Shown piece after piece: positions 9,098 to 17,695 of a DNA stretch of 64,000 nucleotides (the stretch's first letter is position 1; every line of letters begins with the position of its first letter). This DNA is from Paraburkholderia phenazinium (GTDB lineage: Bacteria > Pseudomonadota > Gammaproteobacteria > Burkholderiales > Burkholderiaceae): assembly GCF_900142845.1 (NCBI RefSeq), contig NZ_FSRU01000002.1, positions 434,001-498,000 on the forward strand, in the 5' to 3' direction. The notes below the pieces were generated by a model that saw only the letters and a program-made list of their open reading frames with translations, searched no databases and was not told where the DNA came from. The position numbers and the translations under genes were made by a program.

Positions 9098-10416
9098 TGC
9101 TGTGTGGTCCGTTGCCAGAAACGCGACATCAAAGCGGGGTCGCGAAGTTGTTCGATTGCCTGCCACGCCGGATAGGCGGCGCGAAAATCCGCGCCGCTCA
9201 TATGGGCGTCCTTGGCAGGATAGAGACGACCGCCTGCGTCGCGCACGATCGCGTCGAGCCTCGCGAACAGCGCCTGGTTCTTCGCTTCGTGTTGGGGAAA
9301 ATCGAGCGCGAGCGAGATGCCCGGCATCGGGAATGACAGCAGTCCCGGCGAAGCCAGCGTGCCGCAGCGCTTGAGTACGGCGAGAAACGAACCGGAACCG
9401 CTCGACGCAATCGTCTGCAGGAAAGCGCGCAAGGCATCGCGCGCCGCCGTCTCCGGCACCACGAACTGGTATTGCTGGAAACCGAGGCGGCCATACATCC
9501 TGTTCCATTCGAGCAGGCTGTCGAGCGGATAGAAGTAGTCCGCGTAGTCCACCTCGGCGGTGCCTGCCCGGGCCGCCTGGCGGCGATAGTAGAGGGCGTT
9601 GAATGCCTTCAGCGTGACCCGGTTCACGGGCGACCACGGCAGCGCGAACGGCACCCGCCGCACGCGCCGTGCGTGGCTGGAATAGTGGCCGTCGGCCGCG
9701 TGATCCGCCGACATATAAATGCCGCGTCCGAGCGAGGCGCCGCTGCTGAGGCAATCGATCCACGCCACCCCGTATTCGTGGGCCGGATCGAGTACCTGCG
9801 AGAGCGCAAGGAATTCGTCGAGGTTGTCGAACGGCAGCGTCTTGACCGTGAGGCGGCTCGAGCCGACCTTCAGCAACTGTATTTCGACCCACTCGACGAT
9901 GCCGGTGAGCCCCAGGCCGCCGATCGTCGCGCAAAACAGCGCGGCGTTGTCATCGGCGGCGCATTCGAGCGGCGCCGAGTCTGAGCGCAGCAGCGAAAAA
10001 CGCCGCACATGTCGCCCGAAAGTCCCCCGCACATGATGGTTCTTGCCATGCACGTCGTTCGCCAGCGCGCCGCCCAAAGTCACGAACTGGGTGCCGGGCG
10101 TGACCGCCAGCATCCAGCCGTGCGGGACCGCGAGCGCCAGCACTTCGCCCAGCGTCACACCCGCTTCGGCACGCAGCACGCCCGTGTTCCAGTCGGCGCT
10201 GATGAAGCGATCGAGACCGCGCAGCGTGACCACGTGGTCAGTCGCGGCGAGGCAACTGTCGCCGTAGCTGCGGCCGTTGCCGAACGGCAAGGTCGTGCCG
10301 AAGCGCGTGCCCAGTTCGCGCAATGCCGTCTGCGTGCTTTGGCGCCACGCCAGCGGATGGCTCGCCTGGGGGGCGTAAGGGTAGTGGCCCCACGAGAGGA
10401 GCTTGGAGACGCTCAT
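9094..10416 (-). CDS. FAD-binding oxidoreductase, DprE1-like decaprenylphosphoryl-ribose oxidase
   Basis: This 440-residue flavoenzyme of the vanillyl-alcohol-oxidase fold starts at MSVSKLLSWGHYPYA. FAD-binding blocks are FGNGRSYGDSCLA (47-56), TPGTQFVTLGGALANDVHGK (106-125), NHHVRGTFG and ATIGGLGLTGIVE. In mycobacteria this family oxidises the 2'-OH of decaprenylphosphoryl-ribose as the first epimerisation half-reaction. The active-site lysine is retained (K402 in RLYPAKDAH). The position of mycobacterial Cys387, the covalent target of benzothiazinones, is alanine here (A370 in PGISLALDF). It is the first gene of the four-gene minus-strand unit and overlaps the reductase by ATGA. Confidence 0.9.
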   Translation of the reverse strand: MSVSKLLSWGHYPYAPQASHPLAWRQSTQTALRELGTRFGTTLPFGNGRSYGDSCLAATDHVVTLRGLDRFISADWNTGVLRAEAGVTLGEVLALAVPHGWMLAVTPGTQFVTLGGALANDVHGKNHHVRGTFGRHVRRFSLLRSDSAPLECAADDNAALFCATIGGLGLTGIVEWVEIQLLKVGSSRLTVKTLPFDNLDEFLALSQVLDPAHEYGVAWIDCLSSGASLGRGIYMSADHAADGHYSSHARRVRRVPFALPWSPVNRVTLKAFNALYYRRQAARAGTAEVDYADYFYPLDSLLEWNRMYGRLGFQQYQFVVPETAARDALRAFLQTIASSGSGSFLAVLKRCGTLASPGLLSFPMPGISLALDFPQHEAKNQALFARLDAIVRDAGGRLYPAKDAHMSGADFRAAYPAWQAIEQLRDPALMSRFWQRTTQQ

Positions 10417-10544
10417 TGGATGGCAGAACCGTAAGCAGCGTGAACGATGAGCCATCTTAGGTCTGCCCGCACGCAGGCCACCGTTGGCTAGTACACACAC
10501 CGCGGCAGGACCCTGCAGGCGTGGGCGTAGGCGTGAGCCCTGGC

Positions 10545-11828
10545 TCAGGCGCTGGCCGGACTGGCGGCGTTCGTGATGGCCGCGACGCCGGTGGCGAGCG
10601 CGATGGTCCGCTTCATCTGCTCGAGGTAAGCCTCGACCGAGAACTGGCGGCTGACGTCGATCAGGGCCTGATCCGCGAGGCGCTGGGCGAGTTCGGGCGC
10701 GGCGTGCAGCGTTTCGATCGCATCGGCGAGCGCCTCGACATTGCCAGGCGGCACCAGCCAGCCGTTCTTGCGATGCCGCACGATCTCCGTCACGCCGCCG
10801 GCGGATGCGGCGATCACCGGCCGGCCCGCGGCCATGCCTTCGATGATCACGCGCCCGAACGGCTCCGGCTCGGTGGAGGTATGCAGGATCACGTCGACCG
10901 CTTTCATCCACGCCGGCATATCGTCGCGAAAGCCGGCGAAGATCAGGCGGTCTTCGACGCCGAGGCGCGCGGCCTGCTCGCGCAGCGATGCCACATAGGC
11001 CTGTTCGCCGAACAGCGCCGAGCCGACCAGCACCAGATGCAGGTCGGGCAGCCGGGCGAGGGCCGCGAGCGCGATGTGCTGGCCTTTCCACGGCGCGAGG
11101 CGGCCAAACAGGCCGGCCAGGTAGACATCCTCGGGCAGTCCGAGGCGGCGGCGCAGCGCGCCGGTATCGGCATCGTCGACGTGGCTGAACTCGTTCAGAT
11201 CGACGCCGTTATGCACGACCGGCACGGCTTCCGGCGCGCAGCCGGTGAGCGCAACGAGCGAGGCCGCCGAAGCATGCGAATTGGCGACGACGTGATCGAC
11301 CGCATAGCGCGTGAGCCACCTGACGATGAGCCGTTGCAACGGCCCGAAGTGATCGCCCGACATGATGTCGTGCAGATGCCAGATGATCCGCTTGCGGTGC
11401 AGCGGCTTGCCGAGCGCACCGAGCACGAGCGCCTTCTGCGTGTTGAGAAACAGCACGTCGAACGACTCGGCATGCCGCGCAATGGTGCGGATTTGCCGCA
11501 CGATACCCGGCAGCGCCATCAGCCAGTTCACATGCACTGCCCGTTTTCTGATCCCGGAAACGCGCGTGTCGCAGGCGACCCGAACCGGTACGCCGAGCGA
11601 TTCGAGCCGCGTGCGAAACGGTCCATCGGAAAGCAACAGGACTTCGCGGCGGGCGGCCCAGGTGACGGCCAGCGGCAACAGCGAAAATTCGGCGCCCCCG
11701 AGTTGACCGCTCTGGTCCACGAACAGGATGCTCACGACTCTGCTTACATCTGCTGGGTAGCTGGGCGCATAGAGCGGTGTCGCTTGAGAAGCGATCACCG
11801 GTGCGTTCGCTGGGGCGGTTGACTTCAT
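10545..11828 (-). CDS. Glycosyltransferase, GT4 family (copy A of an inverted pair)
   Basis: This 427-residue GT4 enzyme starts at MKSTAPANAP, with GGGAA a few bases upstream; an in-frame start at 11918 is poorly supported. Its hallmarks are LFVDQSGQLGGAEFSLLPL, HLHDIMSGDHFGPL, RLAPWKGQHIA and the EX7E region EPEPFGRVIIEGMAAGRP. The oppositely oriented gene at 12247-13503 is about 85% identical over the shared 375 residues by eye, and the two diverge from a common 418-base region. This indicates a recent inverted duplication followed by modest divergence. Donor and acceptor are unknown. The C-terminus carries an Ala-rich extension absent from the other copy. Confidence 0.9.
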   Translation of the reverse strand: MKSTAPANAPVIASQATPLYAPSYPADVSRVVSILFVDQSGQLGGAEFSLLPLAVTWAARREVLLLSDGPFRTRLESLGVPVRVACDTRVSGIRKRAVHVNWLMALPGIVRQIRTIARHAESFDVLFLNTQKALVLGALGKPLHRKRIIWHLHDIMSGDHFGPLQRLIVRWLTRYAVDHVVANSHASAASLVALTGCAPEAVPVVHNGVDLNEFSHVDDADTGALRRRLGLPEDVYLAGLFGRLAPWKGQHIALAALARLPDLHLVLVGSALFGEQAYVASLREQAARLGVEDRLIFAGFRDDMPAWMKAVDVILHTSTEPEPFGRVIIEGMAAGRPVIAASAGGVTEIVRHRKNGWLVPPGNVEALADAIETLHAAPELAQRLADQALIDVSRQFSVEAYLEQMKRTIALATGVAAITNAASPASA

Positions 11829-12246
11829 CTGGGTTCCCGGGCGAGGGTTTGTTATAGAAGGGGGGACCGAATCGGCATTATTCGGGTTCGATACCTGTTT
11901 CAATGTGCCCCGACGCACTTACGGCAACTGACAAACGCATTACGGCGGCCCGACGATTCATAAGATCAAGCAGGGCGTTTGTCAATTCCAGCGCCATTGC
12001 CCGGGAGGGCGGCAAGTGTCGATATAGTCAGGACACTTATCTATCCTTGGGCCGGCGCGTCTGGGCGCGCGCCGAGCTGCCGCGAGAGATGTCTGGCGGG
12101 CTTGCCTGCAGCGCATCAACACGCCTGCGCGTTCACCGGAAATCCACGTCGGATGTTTGTCGCGCTGAGTGCGGCCGGCCACATAGAGAACGTCGCGTCG
12201 CGCGAATAATGTGTCTTTGGATTTTCTTGCCGCCCGGTCAATCGCA
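11829..12246. promoter_or_regulatory. Divergent control region between duplicated GT4 genes
   Basis: This 418-base non-coding region separates the two divergent GT4 paralogues and must hold promoters for both. It contains an inverted repeat AAGTGTC-N11-GACACTT at 12014-12038 whose spacer is AT-rich (GATATAGTCAG), a geometry suited to a dimeric regulator. I find no confident -35/-10 pair. No gene is visible in it. Confidence 0.45.
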
Positions 12247-13503
12247 ATGAACACCTCCGCATCTGCGGCCGCGAAGACAATCGCGTCCGACACTGTAGCG
12301 CCAGTATTCATGGGTAGACAGGCCGCCAGTCTGCCGGCCGGGGCCGGGACGCCGAGCGTCCTGTTTGTCGACCAGAGCGGCCAGCTCGGCGGCGCGGAAG
12401 TCTGTCTGTTGCCGCTCGCCGCGACGTGGGCCGCACGCCGCGAAGTGCTGCTGCTTTCCGATGGGCCATTTCGCGCGCGGCTTGAATCGCTCGACGTGCC
12501 GGTGCGGCTCGCGTGCGACGCGCGCGTCTCCGGCATCAAGAAGCAGGCGGCTCGCCTCAGTTGGCTGATGGCGCTGCCGGGCATCGTCCGGCAGGTTCGC
12601 ACGATCGCGACCCATGCCGAATCGTTCGACGTGCTGTTTCTCAATACGCAGAAGGCGCTCGTGCTCGGCGCCCTCGGCAAGCCGCTGCACCGCAAGCGGA
12701 TCATCTGGCATCTGCACGACATCGTGTCGGGCGATCACTTCGGGCCGCTGCAGCGCTTTATCGTCAAGTGGCTCGCGCGCTACGCGGTCGATCAGGTGGT
12801 GGCCAACTCGCATGCTTCAGCGGCGTCGCTCGTCGCGCTCACCGGCTGCGAGCCGGCAGACGTGCCGGTGGTGCATAACGGCGTGGATCTGGACGAATTC
12901 AGCCGTGCGGACAACGACGATCGCGGCGCGCTGCGCCGCCGCCTGGGCCTGCCCGAGCACGTCTATCTGGCCGGCCTGTTCGGGCGCCTCGCGCCGTGGA
13001 AAGGTCAGCACATTGCGGTGGACGCGCTCGCACGGCTGCCCGGGCTGCACCTGGTGCTGGTGGGCTCGGCGCTGTTCGGCGAGCAAGCCTACGTCGAGTC
13101 GCTGCGCGAGCAGGCCGCGCGCCTGGGCGTCGCAGACCGCCTGATCTTCGCCGGCTTTCGCGACGACATGCCGGCCTGGATGAAAGCGGTGGACGTGATC
13201 CTGCATACGTCGACGGAGCCGGAGCCCTTTGGCCGCGTGATCATCGAGGGGATGGCCGCGGGCCGGCCGGTGATTGCGACGTCGGCCGGCGGCGTGAGGG
13301 AGATCGTGCGGCATCGCAAGAACGGCTGGCTGGTGGCGCCGGGCGATGCCGAGGCGCTGGCCGAGGCCATCGAAACGCTGCATGCGATGCCCGAGTTCGC
13401 ACAACAGCTCGCCGCTCAGGCGCTGGTGGATGTGAAGCAGCATTTTTCCGTCGACGTCTATCTCGAGCAGATGACGCAGACCATTGCGGACGCGACCCGT
13501 TGA
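12247..13503 (+). CDS. Glycosyltransferase, GT4 family (copy B of an inverted pair)
   Basis: This 418-residue protein is close to the enzyme encoded on the other strand at 10545-11828. Matching blocks include LFVDQSGQLGGAEVCLLPL, HLHDIVSGDHFGPLQRF, APWKGQHIAVDALARLPG and the catalytic EX7E segment EPEPFGRVIIEGMAAGRP. The ATG at 12247 is preferred, though its ribosome site is weak; an in-frame GTG at 12211 is the alternative. Substitutions are scattered rather than clustered, and motif residues are unchanged, so both copies are probably active. It may add the same sugar to a second acceptor, or the pair may be redundant. Confidence 0.9.
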   Translation: MNTSASAAAKTIASDTVAPVFMGRQAASLPAGAGTPSVLFVDQSGQLGGAEVCLLPLAATWAARREVLLLSDGPFRARLESLDVPVRLACDARVSGIKKQAARLSWLMALPGIVRQVRTIATHAESFDVLFLNTQKALVLGALGKPLHRKRIIWHLHDIVSGDHFGPLQRFIVKWLARYAVDQVVANSHASAASLVALTGCEPADVPVVHNGVDLDEFSRADNDDRGALRRRLGLPEHVYLAGLFGRLAPWKGQHIAVDALARLPGLHLVLVGSALFGEQAYVESLREQAARLGVADRLIFAGFRDDMPAWMKAVDVILHTSTEPEPFGRVIIEGMAAGRPVIATSAGGVREIVRHRKNGWLVAPGDAEALAEAIETLHAMPEFAQQLAAQALVDVKQHFSVDVYLEQMTQTIADATR

Positions 13504-13532
13504 TACGCCGCGCGCGCTCGCCGGGCGGACCA

Positions 13533-13583
13533 GTGTTCGGCATCGAACGATGCGCCGGTCGCGCTTCGCCTAGCATGTTCTGA
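13533..13583 (+). promoter_or_regulatory. 51-base promoter-like element, copy 1
   Basis: This stretch matches 16129-16179 base for base without gaps at its two ends: GTGTTCGGCATCGAACGAT on the left and CTTCGCCTAGCATGTTCTGA on the right (39 bases, 4 differences), with a divergent 12-base centre. TAGCAT (13571-13576) would serve as a -10 box. No good -35 box is present, so an activator may bind the left part. It lies 34 bases before the membrane protein gene at 13618. Confidence 0.5.
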
Positions 13584-13617
13584 CGCGGCTGTTCCTGCCT
13601 GCCGAACGGAGACCACC

Positions 13618-14778
13618 ATGAGCTTGCCTGGATTGCCGCGTGCGACGACGCGCTGGATCGTACTCCTGTGCGTCTACACGCTGGTCGCCAGCGCGTCGTA
13701 TTGCGGTTTCTTCGCAAAGTATGCGCTGCGCGACGACTCGAAGAACGATGCGCTGACCCTGATGCTGGACGGCACGGCGGATCGTCCGTACGTGTACCGG
13801 CAATTGCTGCCGGCCACGGCCAATCTGCTCGAAGCGGCGCTTCCGCGCGCGGCGAGGCAGCGATTCCTCGATCATTTGCAGGCAGACTATCCGCAACACA
13901 ACTGGCTGAGCAATACGTTCGTGCGGGCGACCGACGCCGCGAATCCGCACTACGCACTGCGTTATTACATGGTGTACGCCATGACGTTCGGCGCATTGCT
14001 GGGGGCGATGCTGATGCTCCGGCTGTTGTGCCTGCAACTCGTCGGCAACGAAATCGCGGCGACGTTGGCGCCGCTTGCCTTTGCGCTCGCGGTGCCTGTC
14101 GGCAATTTCTGGGACTTCCCCGAACTGCTTTTCATGACCGTGGCCGTCTGGATCGCCCTGCGTGCGAACCTGCTCTGGCTGCTGCCGCTCACGCTGGTTG
14201 CGACGCTCAACAAGGAATCGTTTCTGTTTTTCCTGATCGCGCTGTATCCGTTCGTCTCGATGCGGGTGTCGTCCCGATCGCGCGCGCTGCTCTTGCTCGG
14301 CACCTGCGTGGCGCTGGCCGCGGCGGTCAACCTCGCAACGAAACTGCACTACGCCGGCAATCCCGGCGAGCTTGCGCAGTTCCATCTCTGGGACAACCTG
14401 CGTTTTCTGGCCGATCCGCGTAACTACCTGCATGGCGAGTACACCTACGGGATCCTCTTGCCCAAGGGCTTCAATATTCTGCTGCTGTTTCTGGCGTTCG
14501 TCGTCGTGCGCGCCGGGTGGTCCGCGTTGCCGCCCGCTGCGCGGCACCATGCGCTGCTCGTCTGTGCGATCAATATCCCGCTGTACCTGCTGTTCGGCTA
14601 TGGGGACGAAATTCGCGCCTTGAGCATGGTCGACGTCAGCGCAGCGCTGCTGATCTGCGGCGGCGTTGCGGGTTATGTGTCGCGTGCCCTGGAACCGGCG
14701 GCCGTGCCGGTTACGAAGCATCAGGCAGTCCCGCAGGCACGCAGACAGCCTGCGCTGGACTTGACCACAGATTCCTGA
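13618..14778 (+). CDS. Multi-span membrane protein, possible GT-C enzyme
   Basis: This 386-residue protein has about nine to ten predicted membrane segments. After the first segment comes an acidic periplasmic loop (YALRDDSKNDALTLMLDG), then RPYVYRQLLPATANLLEAAL. An acidic residue pair in the first outer loop is typical of polyprenyl-phosphate-dependent GT-C glycosyltransferases, but I recognise no named family. Other conserved-looking features are VGNFWDFPELLFM and LNKESFLFF. The start ATG is preceded by CGGAGACCACC. It lies between the duplicated GT4 gene and two GT87 genes and probably acts on the lipid-linked saccharide at the outer face of the inner membrane. Confidence 0.7.
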   Translation: MSLPGLPRATTRWIVLLCVYTLVASASYCGFFAKYALRDDSKNDALTLMLDGTADRPYVYRQLLPATANLLEAALPRAARQRFLDHLQADYPQHNWLSNTFVRATDAANPHYALRYYMVYAMTFGALLGAMLMLRLLCLQLVGNEIAATLAPLAFALAVPVGNFWDFPELLFMTVAVWIALRANLLWLLPLTLVATLNKESFLFFLIALYPFVSMRVSSRSRALLLLGTCVALAAAVNLATKLHYAGNPGELAQFHLWDNLRFLADPRNYLHGEYTYGILLPKGFNILLLFLAFVVVRAGWSALPPAARHHALLVCAINIPLYLLFGYGDEIRALSMVDVSAALLICGGVAGYVSRALEPAAVPVTKHQAVPQARRQPALDLTTDS

Positions 14779-14860
14779 GCGCGCGGTAAAGAAGGGAAAG
14801 CGTACAGCGCGGCCGTTTTACTGTCGGCGCTGACCTGCTTCGTCAATTGTCGAGGTCTGC

Positions 14861-16063
14861 TTGAACATTCAGAGAAACCATTGGGCAGCCGATTCGCGGA
14901 CCATGATAGGGGTCTGCTCGGTCGCGCTGCTCGTTTATCTGTTCATGGCGGCGGGCCACGCAATCTTTTGGGACCTGTCCGTCTACGAACGGGCGGTGCG
15001 CGATCTCGGCCTGGGTCTCGATCCTTACCGCACCGACGCCGGTCTGCCGTTTGTCTACCACCCGCTGGTGCTCGACGGGCTGTTCCTGCTGAACCGGCTT
15101 GTGCCGCTGCGCCTCGCGCTGGTACTCGTCTATGCGCTCAGCCTCGGTTGGTTCTGCGTTGAAGCCGGCCGCTGGCTTCGTCTGCATGCGGACGAACCCA
15201 CAGGCGCAGGCGTTGCCGCGCCGCAGCCAGCCGGACTGCTGTGCGGTGCCTCATCGTTCATGGCGGCCCTCGTTTTTGGCGGGGTCGGTGTCACGTCGAT
15301 GCTGTCGGGAAACCTCACGACCTTCATGCACTTCGCGTTGATCGCGGCCTTCCTGATGGCGCAGCGAACGCATGGTCCATTCGCCCGATACGCCCCCATA
15401 GGGCTGGTTTTGCTGCTCTCGATCGTCAAGCCGTATTTCCTGCTGTATCTGTTGATTCCCGTGCTGCTGACTAGCGACAGGCGCGCGGAACTGCTCAGAG
15501 CCGCAGGGGCGCTCGCACTCTTCGGCGTAGCGTGGCTGTTTCTCGCGCATGCCGATCCGCAAGGCTATGCCGCATTTATGGCGGCGCTCAAGTATCAGTC
15601 GCTCGGCAAAAGCGATCTCGGCTATTCGTTTTTCGCGACGTTCATGCGTGTGGTTCATCACGCCTGGCTCGCGCTGGGCCTGCATGTCGTCGCCTCCGTG
15701 GTCTTCGTGATGCTTGCGGTTGCGCTGTTCATGCGCAGGCCGGCGTCGGGCCGGTCCACGGGAGCGGCGTTCTTTCTGTTCTACATGGTTCTGACGTTAG
15801 CGAATCCACGTATGAAGGAGTACGATTTTTTCCCGGCCCTCGTCTGCTTCTTCATTTTTCTGCGCACGTTCTCGGCCAGAGCTGGCGCGATCATCTTCGT
15901 CGGTCTCGCGATTTCATGGATTCCGTTGCTGCTGAGCGGCGTCCGTGCCGCGGGGGTGACCTTCGTGACGCTATCGGGCGCGTCGAACACCTGGCAGATC
16001 GTTGGGCTGGCGGCGGTCGCGCTCACGTTGACGTTGACCACGTTCAGGGCGCGCCGGACGTGA
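14861..16063 (+). CDS. GT87-family membrane glycosyltransferase (tandem copy 1)
   Basis: This 400-residue polytopic protein contains the GT87/DUF2029 signature FWDLSVYERAVRDLGLGLDP followed by GLPFVYHPLVLD; an aspartate in the first outer loop is the expected catalytic base. GT87 enzymes use polyprenyl-phosphate sugars as donors in the periplasm. I chose the TTG at 14861 because GAGG sits 5 bases upstream; the ATG at 14903 is an alternative that would drop 14 residues. The next gene is a paralogue with the same motifs. A lipid-linked pentose from the 6332-10416 unit is a candidate donor, by inference only. Confidence 0.85.
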   Translation: MNIQRNHWAADSRTMIGVCSVALLVYLFMAAGHAIFWDLSVYERAVRDLGLGLDPYRTDAGLPFVYHPLVLDGLFLLNRLVPLRLALVLVYALSLGWFCVEAGRWLRLHADEPTGAGVAAPQPAGLLCGASSFMAALVFGGVGVTSMLSGNLTTFMHFALIAAFLMAQRTHGPFARYAPIGLVLLLSIVKPYFLLYLLIPVLLTSDRRAELLRAAGALALFGVAWLFLAHADPQGYAAFMAALKYQSLGKSDLGYSFFATFMRVVHHAWLALGLHVVASVVFVMLAVALFMRRPASGRSTGAAFFLFYMVLTLANPRMKEYDFFPALVCFFIFLRTFSARAGAIIFVGLAISWIPLLLSGVRAAGVTFVTLSGASNTWQIVGLAAVALTLTLTTFRARRT

Positions 16064-16128
16064 GCGCATCGACCTGAGCGAACGGATCCATCCGCATCGA
16101 TACGTCACGTATGGCCTGCAATCAGGCT

Positions 16129-16179
16129 GTGTTCGGGATCGAACGATCGGTCGCGCCAGGTTCGCCTACCATGCTCTGA
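16129..16179 (+). promoter_or_regulatory. 51-base promoter-like element, copy 2
   Basis: This is the second copy of the element at 13533-13583, with left part GTGTTCGGGATCGAACGAT and right part GTTCGCCTACCATGCTCTGA. TACCAT (16167-16172) is at the position of the -10-like TAGCAT in copy 1. It precedes the second GT87 gene by about 100 bases. Conservation of the two ends but not the centre, with identical overall length, suggests a protein-contacted promoter rather than leftover coding homology. Confidence 0.5.
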
Positions 16180-16280
16180 GATCACTTTTCTGCGTAGTTG
16201 GCATGCTGTTGCGCGTCCGTCGGCGCGACCGTTGCTGGCCTGCCTGCGGACACCGGCAGACAACACATGGAGTAGCCGAA

Positions 16281-17501
16281 TTGGACTTGAGATTGCCAAA
16301 GAAGGGATGGCGTACCGATCTGGGCGTGATGGCGATCTGCGCGCTGGGCCTGCTGGTCTATTTCTACACGCGGCCTACGCCCTTCCTGTTTTGGGACACC
16401 ACCGTCTACGAGCGCGCGGTCGCCGACCTTGCCCGCGGCGCGAATCCCTACCGCATCGACGCAGGACTACCGTTCGTTTACCACCCGCTCGTGCTTGACG
16501 TGTTCGCCTGGCTGAACCGCGTCATCCCGTTAGGCGTGGCGCTGATTGCGTTATACGTGGCGAGCGTCGGATGGTTTGCGTTCGAGCTCGCCCTCTGGCT
16601 GCGCGCCGACGCTTCGAGGTCAGGCTCGGGCGCTGCGCGTCTCGTCGACCGCTCGCCGTGGCTTCGCGGCTGCGCGTCGGTCATGGCGGCGGCAGCCTTC
16701 GGCGGCGTGGGCGTCACGTCTACGATTTCCGGAAACCTGACGGTATTCATGCATTTCGCGCTGATCGCGGCCTTTTTGCGCAGCGGCCGCAGGGCAGGGT
16801 GGATGTCGAAGAACATGCCGCTGGCCCTGTTGCTGGTGTTCTCGATCATCAAGCCATATTTTCTGGTCTATCTGCTGGTGCCACTCGTGACCGCATGGCG
16901 CGGCTGGCGCGATCTCGTGCGCGTCGGGTCGGTCGTGGTGGGCTTCGCTCTGTCGTGGTGGGCCGTCAGCCGTATCGATCCGGTAGCGTATGGCGAATTC
17001 ATGGAGACCTTGAAGTACCAGGTGCTGGATCGGGGCGACCTCGGTTATTCGTTCTTCTCGATCCTGGTCCATCTCACGCTCAACGACCGGTTGGCGCTAG
17101 CCATCCATGCAGTCGTGTCGCTGTCTCTGCTGGTACTGGTGACGGTGGCCTTTGCGGGAGAAAAGCCGCCGCCCGATCGTCTCGGGAGAGTCTTCTTTAT
17201 CCTCTACATGGTGCTCACGCTGACCAATCCGCGGATGAAGGAATACGACTTCTTCCCGGGGCTGGTCTGCTTCTTCATCTTCTTGCGGGCCACGTCGAAG
17301 AGCGCGGAATGGATCATCCTCGCCGGCCTGTGTGTCTCTTCCATACCGCTCGTGGTAGCCGGTTGCACTGCCGCGGGACTGGTCCTTCCAGGTCTCTATA
17401 GCGCGGCGAAAGCCTGGCAGATCGTGGGCCTGAGCGTGGCGACCCTGGCGTTCGCATGGACCCGCGTGCGCCCGCTCGGCCGCCGCCGCGCTTGCCCATA
17501 G
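16281..17501 (+). CDS. GT87-family membrane glycosyltransferase (tandem copy 2)
   Basis: This paralogue of the preceding gene has 406 residues from the TTG at 16281, chosen for its GGAG 8 bases upstream; an in-frame start at 16203 adds an Arg/Cys-rich segment unlike the family. Shared blocks are FWDTTVYERAVADLARGANP, GLPFVYHPLVLD, NPRMKEYDFFPGLVCFFIFL and FGGVGVTSTISGNLT. About ten membrane segments are predicted. It is probably a periplasmic transferase using a polyprenyl-phosphate sugar. The two copies look roughly 55-60% identical by eye in the N-terminal half, so this duplication is older than that of the GT4 pair. Confidence 0.85.
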   Translation: MDLRLPKKGWRTDLGVMAICALGLLVYFYTRPTPFLFWDTTVYERAVADLARGANPYRIDAGLPFVYHPLVLDVFAWLNRVIPLGVALIALYVASVGWFAFELALWLRADASRSGSGAARLVDRSPWLRGCASVMAAAAFGGVGVTSTISGNLTVFMHFALIAAFLRSGRRAGWMSKNMPLALLLVFSIIKPYFLVYLLVPLVTAWRGWRDLVRVGSVVVGFALSWWAVSRIDPVAYGEFMETLKYQVLDRGDLGYSFFSILVHLTLNDRLALAIHAVVSLSLLVLVTVAFAGEKPPPDRLGRVFFILYMVLTLTNPRMKEYDFFPGLVCFFIFLRATSKSAEWIILAGLCVSSIPLVVAGCTAAGLVLPGLYSAAKAWQIVGLSVATLAFAWTRVRPLGRRRACP

Positions 17502-17695
17502 CGTACGGCGATGCAGGTGGTGCAGCATCGGCCCATAACGTGTGCGAACGTACTGTGCAGGGGCAACCCGCGTCATACATTGATGGACAACCGCTTGCAA
17601 CCCTTCGTGCGATCTGCACGTCCGGGTTGTGATTCGCTGCGCGCCGCGTTGCTCGCGCGCGTTCGATCCACCTATGTTGTCGATCCCACACGCTC

